A stretch of DNA of 64,000 bases, taken from contig SVLT01000008.1 of NCBI GenBank assembly GCA_015067845.1, positions 26,604-90,603 of the forward strand. Reading direction: 5' to 3'. The stretch's first letter is position 1. Each line of letters starts with the position of its first letter. Below, piece after piece: positions 34,188 to 42,313 of this stretch. Source of the DNA: Oscillospiraceae bacterium. Its GTDB lineage: Bacteria > Bacillota > Clostridia > Oscillospirales > Oscillospiraceae. Below the pieces are notes generated by a model that did no database searches, was not told the origin of the DNA, and saw nothing but the letters and a program-made list of their open reading frames with translations. Position numbers and translations under genes: made by a program.

Positions 34188-35123
34188 ATGGACAACATCA
34201 TATGTATCGCCGGGCCGACTGCCTCCGGAAAGACTGCGTTGGCGGTGGAGCTTGCCAAGGAATTGAACGGCGAGGTCATCTCCTGCGACTCCATGCAGAT
34301 CTACCGCCGCATGGACATCGGCACCGCCAAGCCCACAAAGGAAGAAATGCAGGGCATCGTTCATCACATGCTGGATGTGGCTGAGCCGGATGAGGATTTC
34401 TCCGTCAGCCGGTACTGTGAGATGGCTACGCCCATCTTGGACGACATTCTGGCCCGGGGTAAGACCGCCATCATTGCCGGCGGCACCGGGCTATACATGG
34501 ACTCCCTCATCCGGGGAAATGATTTTGCCCCCTATCCCTCCACCGGCGCAAGAGAGCGTCTGGAAAAAGAAGCGGACGAAAAGGGAATGGATGTTATGTT
34601 AACCAAACTGCGGGCCATTGACCCGGTGGCTGCTGAAAAGCTCCACCTTGCCGACCGTAAGCGGATCATCCGGGCATTGGAGGTTTTTGAGGAGACCGGG
34701 GAGACCATCACCGCCCACAATCTGCGCACTCAGGCCATTCCGCCCCGGTACAGTCCCTTGTGGCTGGGGCTGGATTTCGAGCCCCGGCAGGCTCTCTATG
34801 ACCGCATCGATCTGCGTGTGGGTCTGATGCTGGAACAGGGCTTGGTGAAAGAAATCCAGGAGCTTTTGTCCTCCGGAATCCCGGCCAAATGCACCGCCAT
34901 GCAGGCCATCGGCTACAAGGAATTTGTGGCTGCATTGGAAGGAAACGGCACAATCGAAGAGGCCGCAGACGAGGTGCGCAAGGCCTCCCGGCATTACGCC
35001 AAGCGGCAGCTGACCTGGTTCCGCCGCAATCCCGCAATGAATTGGCTGACCCGGCACGGGGGCGAAGATTTTTCTGAAATTCTCCGGCAGGCCAGACAGC
35101 TTGCGTGCCAATTCGACAAGTGA
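34188..35123 (+). CDS. miaA: tRNA dimethylallyltransferase
   Basis: 311 residues from the ATG at 34188 with GAGGAGG; the longer frame from 33987 reads the repeat. P-loop GPTASGKTALAV, DSMQIYRRMDIGTAKPT, and the catalytic-site segment AGGTGLYMDSLI. It places dimethylallyl on A37 of tRNAs reading UNN codons, giving i6A that MiaB then methylthiolates. It is followed 43 bases later by hfq, the same order as in many bacteria. Confidence 0.97.
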   Translation: MDNIICIAGPTASGKTALAVELAKELNGEVISCDSMQIYRRMDIGTAKPTKEEMQGIVHHMLDVAEPDEDFSVSRYCEMATPILDDILARGKTAIIAGGTGLYMDSLIRGNDFAPYPSTGARERLEKEADEKGMDVMLTKLRAIDPVAAEKLHLADRKRIIRALEVFEETGETITAHNLRTQAIPPRYSPLWLGLDFEPRQALYDRIDLRVGLMLEQGLVKEIQELLSSGIPAKCTAMQAIGYKEFVAALEGNGTIEEAADEVRKASRHYAKRQLTWFRRNPAMNWLTRHGGEDFSEILRQARQLACQFDK

Positions 35124-35166
35124 AATCTGTTACCATATGTATATCCCAAAGAAAGAAGGTATACAT

Positions 35167-35394
35167 ATGTCAGAACAAATCAATTTACAGGAAGCCATTT
35201 TAAAGGAAGTCCGCCGTGATAAGGTGCCGGTGACATTATTCCTTATGAATGGCTTTCAACTCCGTGGAATCATCACAGGCTATGACAGCTTTGTGGTGGT
35301 GCTGGTAACCGATGGCAAGCAGCAGATGATCTACAAGCACGCCATCTCCACTCTGGCACCGATTCGACCGCTGAAAGCAGCCGCGACTGCATAA
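35167..35394 (+). CDS. hfq: RNA chaperone Hfq
   Basis: 75 residues from the ATG at 35167 (SD GAAGG). Sm1 region LQEAILKEVRRDKVPVTLFL...NGFQLRGIITGYDSFVV and Sm2 segment MIYKHAISTLAP (family YKHAIST), both well conserved. Forms a hexameric ring that binds small RNAs and mRNAs. Compact, with no C-terminal tail, as usual in Firmicutes. It is followed immediately by a terminator. Confidence 0.97.
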   Translation: MSEQINLQEAILKEVRRDKVPVTLFLMNGFQLRGIITGYDSFVVVLVTDGKQQMIYKHAISTLAPIRPLKAAATA

Positions 35395-35398
35395 GCGC

Positions 35399-35430
35399 AC
35401 AGGCGACGGAGTAATATCCGTCGCCTGTTT
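35399..35430 (+). terminator. Terminator after hfq
   Basis: 11-bp stem (ACAGGCGACGG and complement) and a TTTT tail, 5 bases past the hfq stop. Confidence 0.85.
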
Positions 35431-35447
35431 TATTAATATGCCCCACC

Positions 35448-35607
35448 CAAGCCTTCCCCCTTGAGGGGAAGGTGTCAAAAATCTCTGATTTTTGACGGAT
35501 GAGGTGTAGCCACCGTCGGTGGCGTAAAAAAACATGACGATTGCTACGCAACCTACACCTCATCAGTCAGCCTTCGGCTGACAGCTTCTCCTCAAGGAGA
35601 AGCCTTG
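35448..35607. repeat. Palindromic intergenic element (about 160 bp), copy 3
   Basis: Ends CAAGCCTTCCCC and GGAGAAGCCTTG are inverted; internal stems include CCTTCCCCCTTGAGGGGAAGG, AAAAATCTCTGATTTTT, TGAGGTGTAG/CTACACCTCA and GTCAGCCTTCGGCTGAC. Confidence 0.75.
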
Positions 35608-35641
35608 TACGATCTCTTTATACACAGAAAGAAGGCTTATT

Positions 35642-36337
35642 ATGTCCATCGCTGAAAATATCGCCAAAATCCGGGCGCAAATGAACGAGGCCGCCATTGC
35701 CGCCGGTCGTGAACCCAAGGAAATTCTCCTCTGTGCCGCCACCAAAATGAACGATGCCGACGCTGTCCGCGCCGCCATTGCCGGCGGTGTGGATGTATGC
35801 GGCGAAAATCGGGTGCAGGAGCTGACGCAAAAGCTGTCCCAGCATGCTTATGACGGCGCGCCGGTGCATTTTATCGGCCATTTGCAGACCAACAAGGTCA
35901 AGCAGGTGGTGGGAAAAGTCGACCTCATTCAAAGCGTGGACAGTCTGCGGCTTCTGGAGGCCATCCAGAAGGAGGCCCAGCGTCAGAATATCCGTCAGGA
36001 TATTTTGCTGGAAGTGAACATCGGCCAGGAGGAGAGCAAGTCCGGTTTTCATGCGGAAGAAATTCTCCCTCTTGTGAAAGAGTTTTCCAAATATCCTAAC
36101 ATTTGCCTACGGGGACTCATGGCAATTCCCCCCATTTCCCAAAATTCGGGGGATAATCGCAAATTTTTTGAAAAAATGTGTTCCCTCACTGTTGACATAA
36201 CGACTAAAAATGTAGATAATATATGCGTGGATATATTGTCTATGGGTATGTCCGACGATTTTGCCGACGCCATCGCCTGCGGCAGCACCATGGTGCGCAT
36301 CGGAACGGCGATCTTCGGACAGCGACACTATGCCTGA
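35642..36337 (+). CDS. YggS/YlmE family PLP-binding protein
   Basis: 231 residues, single alanine-racemase-like barrel: LCAATKM with the PLP Lys near residue 35, VCGENRVQEL, HFIGHLQTNK, LLEVNIGQE and VRIGTAIFG. The family controls pyridoxal phosphate levels and shows no clear catalytic activity. First gene of a run equivalent to the Bacillus ylmE-sepF-...-divIVA-ileS cluster downstream of ftsZ. SD AGAAGG. Confidence 0.93.
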   Translation: MSIAENIAKIRAQMNEAAIAAGREPKEILLCAATKMNDADAVRAAIAGGVDVCGENRVQELTQKLSQHAYDGAPVHFIGHLQTNKVKQVVGKVDLIQSVDSLRLLEAIQKEAQRQNIRQDILLEVNIGQEESKSGFHAEEILPLVKEFSKYPNICLRGLMAIPPISQNSGDNRKFFEKMCSLTVDITTKNVDNICVDILSMGMSDDFADAIACGSTMVRIGTAIFGQRHYA

Positions 36338-36373
36338 CATCCGAAACGATGAGAACATACAGGAGGAACCAAT

Positions 36374-36874
36374 ATGAGTTTTTGGGATAATGTAAAGAAG
36401 TTTGCACAGCCGTACTCCGAGGACGAGTACGATGAATATGACGAAGAGGCCGAAGGCTTCGAGGACGAACAGGAAGAGCGTCCTGCCCGCGTTCGCCGTG
36501 CACCTTTGTTCGGCGGTTCCAACGAAGAGACCCCCTCTTACAGCAACCCCAAGCCCACCGGCACCACCGCTTTCAGCGGCCAGGTTGTGAGCATGGGTAA
36601 CAAGCAGGAAGTGGTTCTGTTCCACCCTGCCAATTTCAACGACACTTCCAAGGCGGCTGACGATCTGCGCAGCAGACGGGCTGTTATTGTGAATATGGAA
36701 AATGTAGATAAGGCCATGGCTCGCCGCGTGGTGGACTTCCTGTCCGGCTGCGCCTACGCTCTGGACGGCAAGGTCAAGAAGGTGGCTCAGTCCACTTATC
36801 TGTTCTGCCCCCATAACATGGAGGTTGTGGGCGATCTGGAGAATATGCAGGCCGAAGCAGAAACCTACATCTAA
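36374..36874 (+). CDS. sepF: Cell division protein SepF
   Basis: 166 residues. The N-terminal amphipathic membrane-targeting helix (MSFWDNVKKFAQPY), a long acidic linker (EDEYDEYDEEAEGFEDE), and the SepF core (about 85-155; VVLFHPANFNDTSKAADDLRSRR, AVIVNMENVDKAMARRVVDFLSG). It tethers FtsZ filaments to the membrane and shapes the ring. SD CAGGAGG. Next to yggS and divIVA, as in other Firmicutes. Confidence 0.96.
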   Translation: MSFWDNVKKFAQPYSEDEYDEYDEEAEGFEDEQEERPARVRRAPLFGGSNEETPSYSNPKPTGTTAFSGQVVSMGNKQEVVLFHPANFNDTSKAADDLRSRRAVIVNMENVDKAMARRVVDFLSGCAYALDGKVKKVAQSTYLFCPHNMEVVGDLENMQAEAETYI

Positions 36875-36900
36875 ACTGATTTACAGAGAGAGGACAGCAT

Positions 36901-37578
36901 ATGATTACACCTCAGCAAATTGAGCAGATCTCTTTCGGTCGCGCCACCTTTGGCGGCTATGATATGCAGTCCGTGGACGAAGTCCTGGGACCCCTGACCG
37001 AAGATTACATCACCCTCTATAAGGAAAACGCCCTGCTGAAAAGCAAGATGCGTGTTTTGGTTGCCAAGCTGGAAGAATACCGCAACAACGAGGAATCCAT
37101 GAAGGATGCCATCGTCAATGCGCAAAAGACCTGTGACATCATGGTGAAAGAGGCAGAAGCCAAGTGCACCCAGATGCTCCAGGATGCCAATGCTCTGGCA
37201 GAGGAAAACACCAAGCGCGCTGATGCCCTGATCGAAGCAGAGAATGAGCGTGTGGAAGAAGCCCGTCGTGCTGCAGCCGACAAGATCGACCAGTTGGCCG
37301 AGGAGCTGGCTTCCTGCATTCATGCGCTGAACCGGATCAAGACCGCCAACGCACCTGCCCCCATCGGCAGCTCCTTCTATGATTACGACAAGGAGCCGGA
37401 CGCTGATCCCACTGCCGCTGTGGCAGATGAGATCGCCATCAATCTGGAAGCGTTGGTAGGTACAGCGGAGGATGTCGCTCCCAAGGCGGAGCCCCAGCCC
37501 CTTGTTGCTGACAATGCTCCCAAGTTTAGCGGCCTGGCTGACAACTTTGGCCCCGGATACAACCCCACCGCAAAATAA
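36901..37578 (+). CDS. divIVA: DivIVA domain protein
   Basis: 225 residues. N-terminal DivIVA lipid-binding segment (ITPQQIEQISFGRATFGGYDMQSVDEVL) followed by a long coiled coil (about 40-160) and an acidic, Pro/Ala-rich tail. The first part differs somewhat from Bacillus DivIVA (F-R-x-GYD kept as FGGYD). It is expected to mark curved membrane at the septum and poles. Last gene before the Ile T-box leader. Confidence 0.9.
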   Translation: MITPQQIEQISFGRATFGGYDMQSVDEVLGPLTEDYITLYKENALLKSKMRVLVAKLEEYRNNEESMKDAIVNAQKTCDIMVKEAEAKCTQMLQDANALAEENTKRADALIEAENERVEEARRAAADKIDQLAEELASCIHALNRIKTANAPAPIGSSFYDYDKEPDADPTAAVADEIAINLEALVGTAEDVAPKAEPQPLVADNAPKFSGLADNFGPGYNPTAK

Positions 37579-37584
37579 TATTGC

Positions 37585-37830
37585 AACGACGAGGACGCGT
37601 GCTTGCTTTTCCCTATCCTCAGAGAGCCGTCATTTGGTGAGAGGCGGCGATACAGAAGCAATGCATATCCCCTCTGAGCAGCGCACCGAAGCCCATATGG
37701 GTGTGTAGGCTGTGCCGGATTTGCGCCCGTTACAGCGCACCTAAGTGCCGGGAAACCGGAACAAGAGTGGTACCGCAGAGGTATATTACGCCTTTGTCTC
37801 TTATTACGAGGGACAAAGGTGTTTTTTATT
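37585..37830 (+). promoter_or_regulatory. T-box leader, isoleucine type
   Basis: All landmarks of a T-box are present: the ACGAGGACG opening, AGAGAGCCG and GGTGAGAGGCGG of stem I, ATC at 37667-37669 in the expected specifier position, the antiterminator sequence AAGAGTGGTACCGCAG (37763-37778), and a terminator (ACGCCTTTGTC with GACAAAGGTGT, 37787-37822) followed by TTTTTT. Uncharged tRNA-Ile should favour the antiterminator and switch on the genes downstream. The first gene after it is a small membrane protein, not ileS. Confidence 0.93.
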
Positions 37831-37883
37831 AAATCAACACAACTCCCCACCTTCCCCCTATACCCCTGCAAGGAGGCAATAAC

Positions 37884-38135
37884 ATGCCGGCAAAGAAAAT
37901 AACATACGGAATCGGAGCATTCATTTTAGATTGTATTTTGTTAGTTGAATTGATCAGCGATATCAAGACAGGGAGAATGACATGGTTTACATTGCTCGCT
38001 TTCCTTTTATTTGCCACGATTCTAAGCTATGCTCTTGTTGTATTAGCCAGGCAAAGAAGGAGAAAAGAAAGAGAGCGGTTTAGTGTAAAGACAAGCGAAG
38101 AAGAGAAAGACACGAAAATTATGCAGGAAGAATAA
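37884..38135 (+). CDS. Small two-helix membrane protein between the Ile T-box and ileS
   Basis: 83 residues. Two membrane helices (about 8-26, YGIGAFILDCILLVELIS, and 33-54) and a charged C-terminal tail with RRRKERERF and EEEKD segments. A strong AAGGAGG precedes the ATG at 37884, which argues that it is expressed. I do not recognise the family. Its place inside the T-box-controlled transcript means it would rise with ileS during isoleucine limitation. The region is more AT-rich than its neighbours, which suggests a later insertion. Confidence 0.65.
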   Translation: MPAKKITYGIGAFILDCILLVELISDIKTGRMTWFTLLAFLLFATILSYALVVLARQRRRKERERFSVKTSEEEKDTKIMQEE

Positions 38136-38196
38136 GTTCATTCTTTTTGCCACACCAGTGACATAACTATGAAATTACTATGGAGGTAACATTCCA

Positions 38197-40989
38197 ATGG
38201 ACTACAAAAACACTATCATCACCCCCAAGACCGACTTCCCCATGAAGGCCGGTCTGCCTGCCCGGGAGCCGGGTATGCTGGCAGCATGGGAGGAAATGGA
38301 TCTTTACAGCGCAATGCTGGAAAAGAACAAGGATCTGCCCCCCTTCGTCCTGCATGACGGCCCTCCCTTCTCCAATGGCTACATCCACATGGGCCACGCC
38401 CTGAACAAAACGCTGAAGGACTTTATCGTCCGCAGCCACGCCATGATGGGCTTCTACACCCCCTACGTCCCCGGCTGGGACAACCACGGTCTGCCCATCG
38501 AGCGCGCCATCGAAAAGTCCAAGAGCAAGCTGAACAAGGACATGACCGTTCCCGAGTTCCGCAAGGCCTGCGAGGACTTCGCCGAGGACTTCATCCAGAA
38601 GCAGATGGGCGGCTTCAAGCGGCTGGGCGTCGTGGGCGACTGGAAAGCACCCTACCGCACCATGGACAAGCATTTTGAGGCTCAGGAAGTCAAGGTCTTT
38701 GGCCGGATGTTCGACAAGGGCTTTATCTACAAGGGCTTGAAGCCCGTTACCTGGTGCCCCTTCTGCGCGACTGCCGTTGCGGAAGCTGACATCGAGTATC
38801 AGGATGATCCCTGTACTTCCGTCTATGTAAAGTTTGCCATGAAGGACGATCAGGGCAAGCTCTCCCAATTTGATCTGAGCAAGATCTCCTTCGTGATCTG
38901 GACCACCACCATCTGGACCCTGCCCGGCAACATGGCCATCTGTCTGCATCCCCGGGACAACTATGTATTGGTCAAGCCCGATTACAGCGACGAGATCTTC
39001 ATCGTGGCAGAGGCACTGTGCGAGAAGGTTATGGGCATGGGCTGCTACACCAGCTACGAGATCCTGGCTACCTATCCCGGTCAGTTCTTTGAGAATATGC
39101 TGGCACAGCATCCCTTCCTGGACAAGACTTCCCGTCTGGTGAACGCCGAGTACGTCACCATGGATTCCGGTACGGGCTGTGTCCACACCGCCCCCGGCTT
39201 TGGTGCGGACGACTATCAGACCTGCATGCGCTACGGCATGGATCTGGTTGTCCCCGTGGATGACTATGGCCGTCACACCGACTACGCCGGCAAATACGCC
39301 GGACTCAAGACTGAGGACAGTAATCCCATCATTCTGGAAGACATGAAGGCCAGCGGCGCGCTGTTCGCCTCCGAGCAGATCGTCCACTCCTATCCCCACC
39401 ATGACCGCTGCAAGAAGCCCGTTATCTTCCGGGCAACGCCTCAGTGGTTCTGCTCCGTGGAATCCTTCAAGGATCAGGCTGTAAAGGCCATTGAGAATGT
39501 CCAATGGTTCCCCGCATGGGGCGAGGATCGCATGATCAGCATGATCCGGGAGCGCGCGGACTGGTGTATCAGCCGTCAGCGTCGCTGGGGTCTGCCCATC
39601 CCGGTGTTCTACTGCGAAGACTGCGGCAAGCCTGTTTCTACCCCTGAATCCATTGCTAAGATTTCCGCTTTGTTTGACGAGCACGGCTCCAACATTTGGT
39701 TTGAAAAGGAAGCTATGGAGCTGGTTCCCGATGGCTTCACCTGCCCTCACTGTGGCGGCAAGCAATTCACCAAGGAAACCGATACTCTGGACTGCTGGTT
39801 TGACTCCGGCTCTACCCACTTTGCATCTCTGATGCACCGCACCCCCGAGCTGTGGCCTGCGGATGTATATTTAGAGGGCGCTGACCAGTACCGTGGCTGG
39901 TTCCAGTCCTCCCTGCTGACCTCCGTAGGTGCGCTGGATAAGGGCGCTCCCTTCAAGCAGGTGCTGACTCACGGTTGGGTGGTTGACGGTCAGGGCCGGG
40001 CCATGCACAAATCCCTGGGTAACGGCGTTGACCCTGCCGATCTCATTAAGGACTTCGGCGCGGACATTGTCCGTCTGTGGGCCGCGTCCTCCGACTACCA
40101 TGTGGATGTGCGCTGCTCCAAGGATATCTTCAAGCAGATCGCCCAGAACTATCTGAAATTCCGCAACACCGCCCGTTACTGCCTGGGCAACCTGGCTGAC
40201 TTTGATCCCAACGATCTGGTGGCTGCCGCTGACATGGAAGAACTGGACAAGTGGGCGCTGACCAAGCTGGATGAGCTGGTGAAGCTCTGCCGCAAGGCTT
40301 ACGAAAACTACGAATTCCATGTGATCACCCACACCATCAACGACTTCTGTGTGGTGGAGCTCAGCTCCTTCTATCTGGACATTCTGAAGGACCGTCTGTA
40401 CTGCGAGGATGCCACCGGTTTGCGCCGCAGAAGCGCGCAGACTGCCCTGTATCTCATCGTGGATGCTATGGCGAAGCTGTTTGCTCCCATTCTGGCCTTC
40501 ACCTGCGACGAGATCTGGCAGTCCATGCCCCACAAGGATGGGGACGATGCCCGGAACGTCCTGCTGAATCAGATGCCTGCCGGCTTTGCTGCTTATACCC
40601 TCAGCGATGAGGCCATGGCAAAGTGGGAGACCGTGATGAAACTGCGTCAGGATGTAAACGGCATTCTGGAAAAGGCCCGCGCTGACAAGCGGATCGGTAA
40701 GGCTCTGGAAGCCCATGTTTCTCTGGCTACCGACAATGCCGAATTGAAGGCCGCCTGCGAAGGCTTGAATTTGGCTGAGATCTGCATCGTGTCCGCCTGC
40801 GACTGGGCGGATGCTGAGGAAGGTGCGGAGGTTGGCTGCGGTGTCAACTATCCCGACCTGACCATTGCCGTCAGCGAAGCCAAGGGCGCTAAGTGCCCCC
40901 GTTGCTGGATGCACTCCGAGCAGGCCGGTGCAGATGACCTGTGCCCCCGTTGCGCTGCTGTTGTTGCCAAGCTGGATATTGAATTTTAA
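38197..40989 (+). CDS. ileS: Isoleucyl-tRNA synthetase
   Basis: 930 residues, normal length. The HIGH motif reads HMGH (GYIHMGHALNKTL), the KMSKS motif reads MHKS (GRAMHKSLGN), the editing domain and anticodon-binding domain are present, and the C-terminal zinc finger is intact (CPRCWMHSEQ...CPRCAA). It charges tRNA-Ile. SD GGAGG before the ATG at 38197. Expression is expected to depend on the T-box at 37585-37830. The KMSKS variant is shared by other Clostridial IleS proteins to my knowledge. Confidence 0.97.
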   Translation: MDYKNTIITPKTDFPMKAGLPAREPGMLAAWEEMDLYSAMLEKNKDLPPFVLHDGPPFSNGYIHMGHALNKTLKDFIVRSHAMMGFYTPYVPGWDNHGLPIERAIEKSKSKLNKDMTVPEFRKACEDFAEDFIQKQMGGFKRLGVVGDWKAPYRTMDKHFEAQEVKVFGRMFDKGFIYKGLKPVTWCPFCATAVAEADIEYQDDPCTSVYVKFAMKDDQGKLSQFDLSKISFVIWTTTIWTLPGNMAICLHPRDNYVLVKPDYSDEIFIVAEALCEKVMGMGCYTSYEILATYPGQFFENMLAQHPFLDKTSRLVNAEYVTMDSGTGCVHTAPGFGADDYQTCMRYGMDLVVPVDDYGRHTDYAGKYAGLKTEDSNPIILEDMKASGALFASEQIVHSYPHHDRCKKPVIFRATPQWFCSVESFKDQAVKAIENVQWFPAWGEDRMISMIRERADWCISRQRRWGLPIPVFYCEDCGKPVSTPESIAKISALFDEHGSNIWFEKEAMELVPDGFTCPHCGGKQFTKETDTLDCWFDSGSTHFASLMHRTPELWPADVYLEGADQYRGWFQSSLLTSVGALDKGAPFKQVLTHGWVVDGQGRAMHKSLGNGVDPADLIKDFGADIVRLWAASSDYHVDVRCSKDIFKQIAQNYLKFRNTARYCLGNLADFDPNDLVAAADMEELDKWALTKLDELVKLCRKAYENYEFHVITHTINDFCVVELSSFYLDILKDRLYCEDATGLRRRSAQTALYLIVDAMAKLFAPILAFTCDEIWQSMPHKDGDDARNVLLNQMPAGFAAYTLSDEAMAKWETVMKLRQDVNGILEKARADKRIGKALEAHVSLATDNAELKAACEGLNLAEICIVSACDWADAEEGAEVGCGVNYPDLTIAVSEAKGAKCPRCWMHSEQAGADDLCPRCAAVVAKLDIEF

Positions 40990-40993
40990 GCAC

Positions 40994-41023
40994 AAACCGC
41001 CCTGCCGTTTGGCAGGGCGGTTT
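40994..41023 (+). terminator. Terminator after ileS
   Basis: 13-bp stem (AAACCGCCCTGCC and complement) with a GTTT loop; the T tail is short. Confidence 0.75.
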
Positions 41024-41055
41024 CAGTATGTGTAAAGGTTATCCATTAGAGGCGA

Positions 41056-41667
41056 TCATGTCGCCGGATATGCAAAATCGGAAATCAATTCATCGGTTTT
41101 CTTGTCATACAATTTCCCGTCTTTTGAATAAAAGTATTTATTTTCATCAGAACAGGTAATGTTTACAACCGCATGATAGAAAGTAATACTGCCGTCCTCA
41201 TTGATGTGCGGATAATAAGCATCCATATCCACCCACTCAATGACTTCGATATTCTTTCCAATGTTCAAGGTAAATACAACATCTTCCACGGTATAGTCTT
41301 CCGGATTCTCACACTCCACTGCATCACGGGAAAATGTTCCACAGTATTCACCGCCTTCCGGTGAATTCACATATAAATTGTAAAGAGAAATGCGAAACGG
41401 AGCAGGAAAACCTGAGCCGGAAGATCCACCGATTCGCTTGATCGGTATGCCATTATAATCATCCGGAATTGTAATCTCAAGATTTTCCGTATACTTCGTA
41501 CAGTCATAATGGCTAACGAAACAACAGCGGGCTACCTTATTGACAGCAAATGTAAACCCATCTGCTTCTACATAATCCGTGTAAAAGAATGAACTTCCTT
41601 CCAATAGACAGCCAGAAAGAAAAAGAGTTAAACACAGAAACAATGCAATCGCGCAAAGCTTTTTCAT
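41056..41667 (-). CDS. Small lipoprotein of unknown function
   Basis: 203 residues. Signal sequence with the lipobox LSGC (Cys about residue 20), so a membrane-anchored surface lipoprotein. One segment (LEITIPDDYNGIPIKRIGG) matches the core of BspA-type leucine-rich repeats, but only a single unit is clear. The rest has strand-rich, aromatic and acidic character. SD GGAGG; own promoter at 41691-41719. More AT-rich than the housekeeping genes around it. Confidence 0.7.
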   Translation of the reverse strand: MKKLCAIALFLCLTLFLSGCLLEGSSFFYTDYVEADGFTFAVNKVARCCFVSHYDCTKYTENLEITIPDDYNGIPIKRIGGSSGSGFPAPFRISLYNLYVNSPEGGEYCGTFSRDAVECENPEDYTVEDVVFTLNIGKNIEVIEWVDMDAYYPHINEDGSITFYHAVVNITCSDENKYFYSKDGKLYDKKTDELISDFAYPAT

Positions 41668-41690
41668 AATTATTTTCCTCCTATAATTGT

Positions 41691-41719
41691 ATTATAGCAC
41701 AGTTGGTGTCATTTTTCAA
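41691..41719 (-). promoter_or_regulatory. Sigma-A promoter of the small lipoprotein gene
   Basis: Minus strand TTGAAA (41719-41714), 17-base spacer, TATAAT (41696-41691). Confidence 0.8.
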
Positions 41720-41789
41720 GGAACGGCAGAATTGCTGAACACAGGCAATCTTCCCGTCCCGTTTTTTCGCAAAAATGCGAAAATAATGC

Positions 41790-41818
41790 TTGACAAAACG
41801 GTCTCTTGTGACTATAAT
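41790..41818 (+). promoter_or_regulatory. Sigma-A promoter of tRNA-Thr and tRNA-Tyr
   Basis: Consensus TTGACA (41790-41795), 17-base spacer, consensus TATAAT (41813-41818). Confidence 0.9.
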
Positions 41819-41838
41819 AAGCATGTTCTGTTTGAGCC

Positions 41839-41914
41839 GCCGGTATAGCTCAGTTGGTAGAGCAGCTGATTTGTAATCAGCAGGTCGGGGGTTCGAGTCC
41901 GTCTACCGGCTCCA
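41839..41914 (+). tRNA. tRNA-Thr(TGT)
   Basis: 76 nt with encoded CCA. Acceptor GCCGGTA pairs with TACCGGC; D-arm AGCTCAGTTGGTAGAGC; anticodon loop TTTGTAA gives TGT; T-loop GTTCGAGTC. Confidence 0.96.
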
Positions 41915-41939
41915 AACGGAGCGGACTAAGTTCATATCT

Positions 41940-42024
41940 GGGGGAGTTCCCGAGTGGCCAAAGGGGACAGACTGTAAATCTGCTGCGTATCGCTTCGATG
42001 GTTCGAATCCGTCCTCCCCCACCA
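41940..42024 (+). tRNA. tRNA-Tyr(GTA)
   Basis: 85 nt with encoded CCA and a long variable arm. Acceptor GGGGGAG pairs with CTCCCCC; anticodon loop CTGTAAA gives GTA; T-loop GTTCGAATC. Lies 25 bases after tRNA-Thr in the same transcript. Confidence 0.96.
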
Positions 42025-42025
42025 G

Positions 42026-42057
42026 AAAAAAGCACTTGCAACAGCAAGTGCTTTTTT
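42026..42057 (+). terminator. Terminator of the tRNA pair
   Basis: 14-bp stem (AAAAAAGCACTTGC and complement) with an AACA loop and a T6 tail, starting 2 bases after tRNA-Tyr. Confidence 0.9.
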
Positions 42058-42061
42058 CAAC

Positions 42062-42237
42062 GAAATCCACCCTAACGGGTGGGTAAAATATTGCTTCGCA
42101 ATGTGAAATACGCCTTCGGCGTGTGAAATTCGCCTCGACGGCGAATAGGTGGATTTCATTTCACTTGATGCGTAGCATCAAATTTCACAATTTACGAAGT
42201 AAATTATTTCACCGTGAGCGCAAGCGAACGATTTCAC
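42062..42237. repeat. String of mini-hairpins separated by a GTGAAAT word
   Basis: Outer GAAATCCACC and inner GGTGGATTTC are inverted. Between and after them lie five or six short hairpins (TTGCTTCGCAA, ACGCCTTCGGCGT, TTCGCCTCGACGGCGAA, TTGATGCGTAGCATCAA, AATTTACGAAGTAAATT, CGTGAGCGCAAGCG) separated by TGTGAAAT or its complement ATTTCAC. No coding potential. Confidence 0.7.
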
Positions 42238-42258
42238 TAAAATTTAGATCAACATTGT

Positions 42259-42286
42259 AAAGACCAATCCTTTCGGATTGGTCTTT
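42259..42286 (-). terminator. Terminator of the DUF4489 gene
   Basis: 12-bp stem (AAAGACCAATCC and complement) with a TTTC loop; T's follow on the minus strand. Confidence 0.75.
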
Positions 42287-42313
42287 TGCTTTTGCATATT
42301 CAGCAGAGCTTAC

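Noticed and set aside
38167..39837. 556-codon leftward open frame
   Set aside because: Antisense to ileS, with no features of its own.
42062..42237. Regular hairpins as a CRISPR array
   Set aside because: Units are 20-30 bases with different stems and no constant repeat longer than 8 bases; no cas gene nearby.
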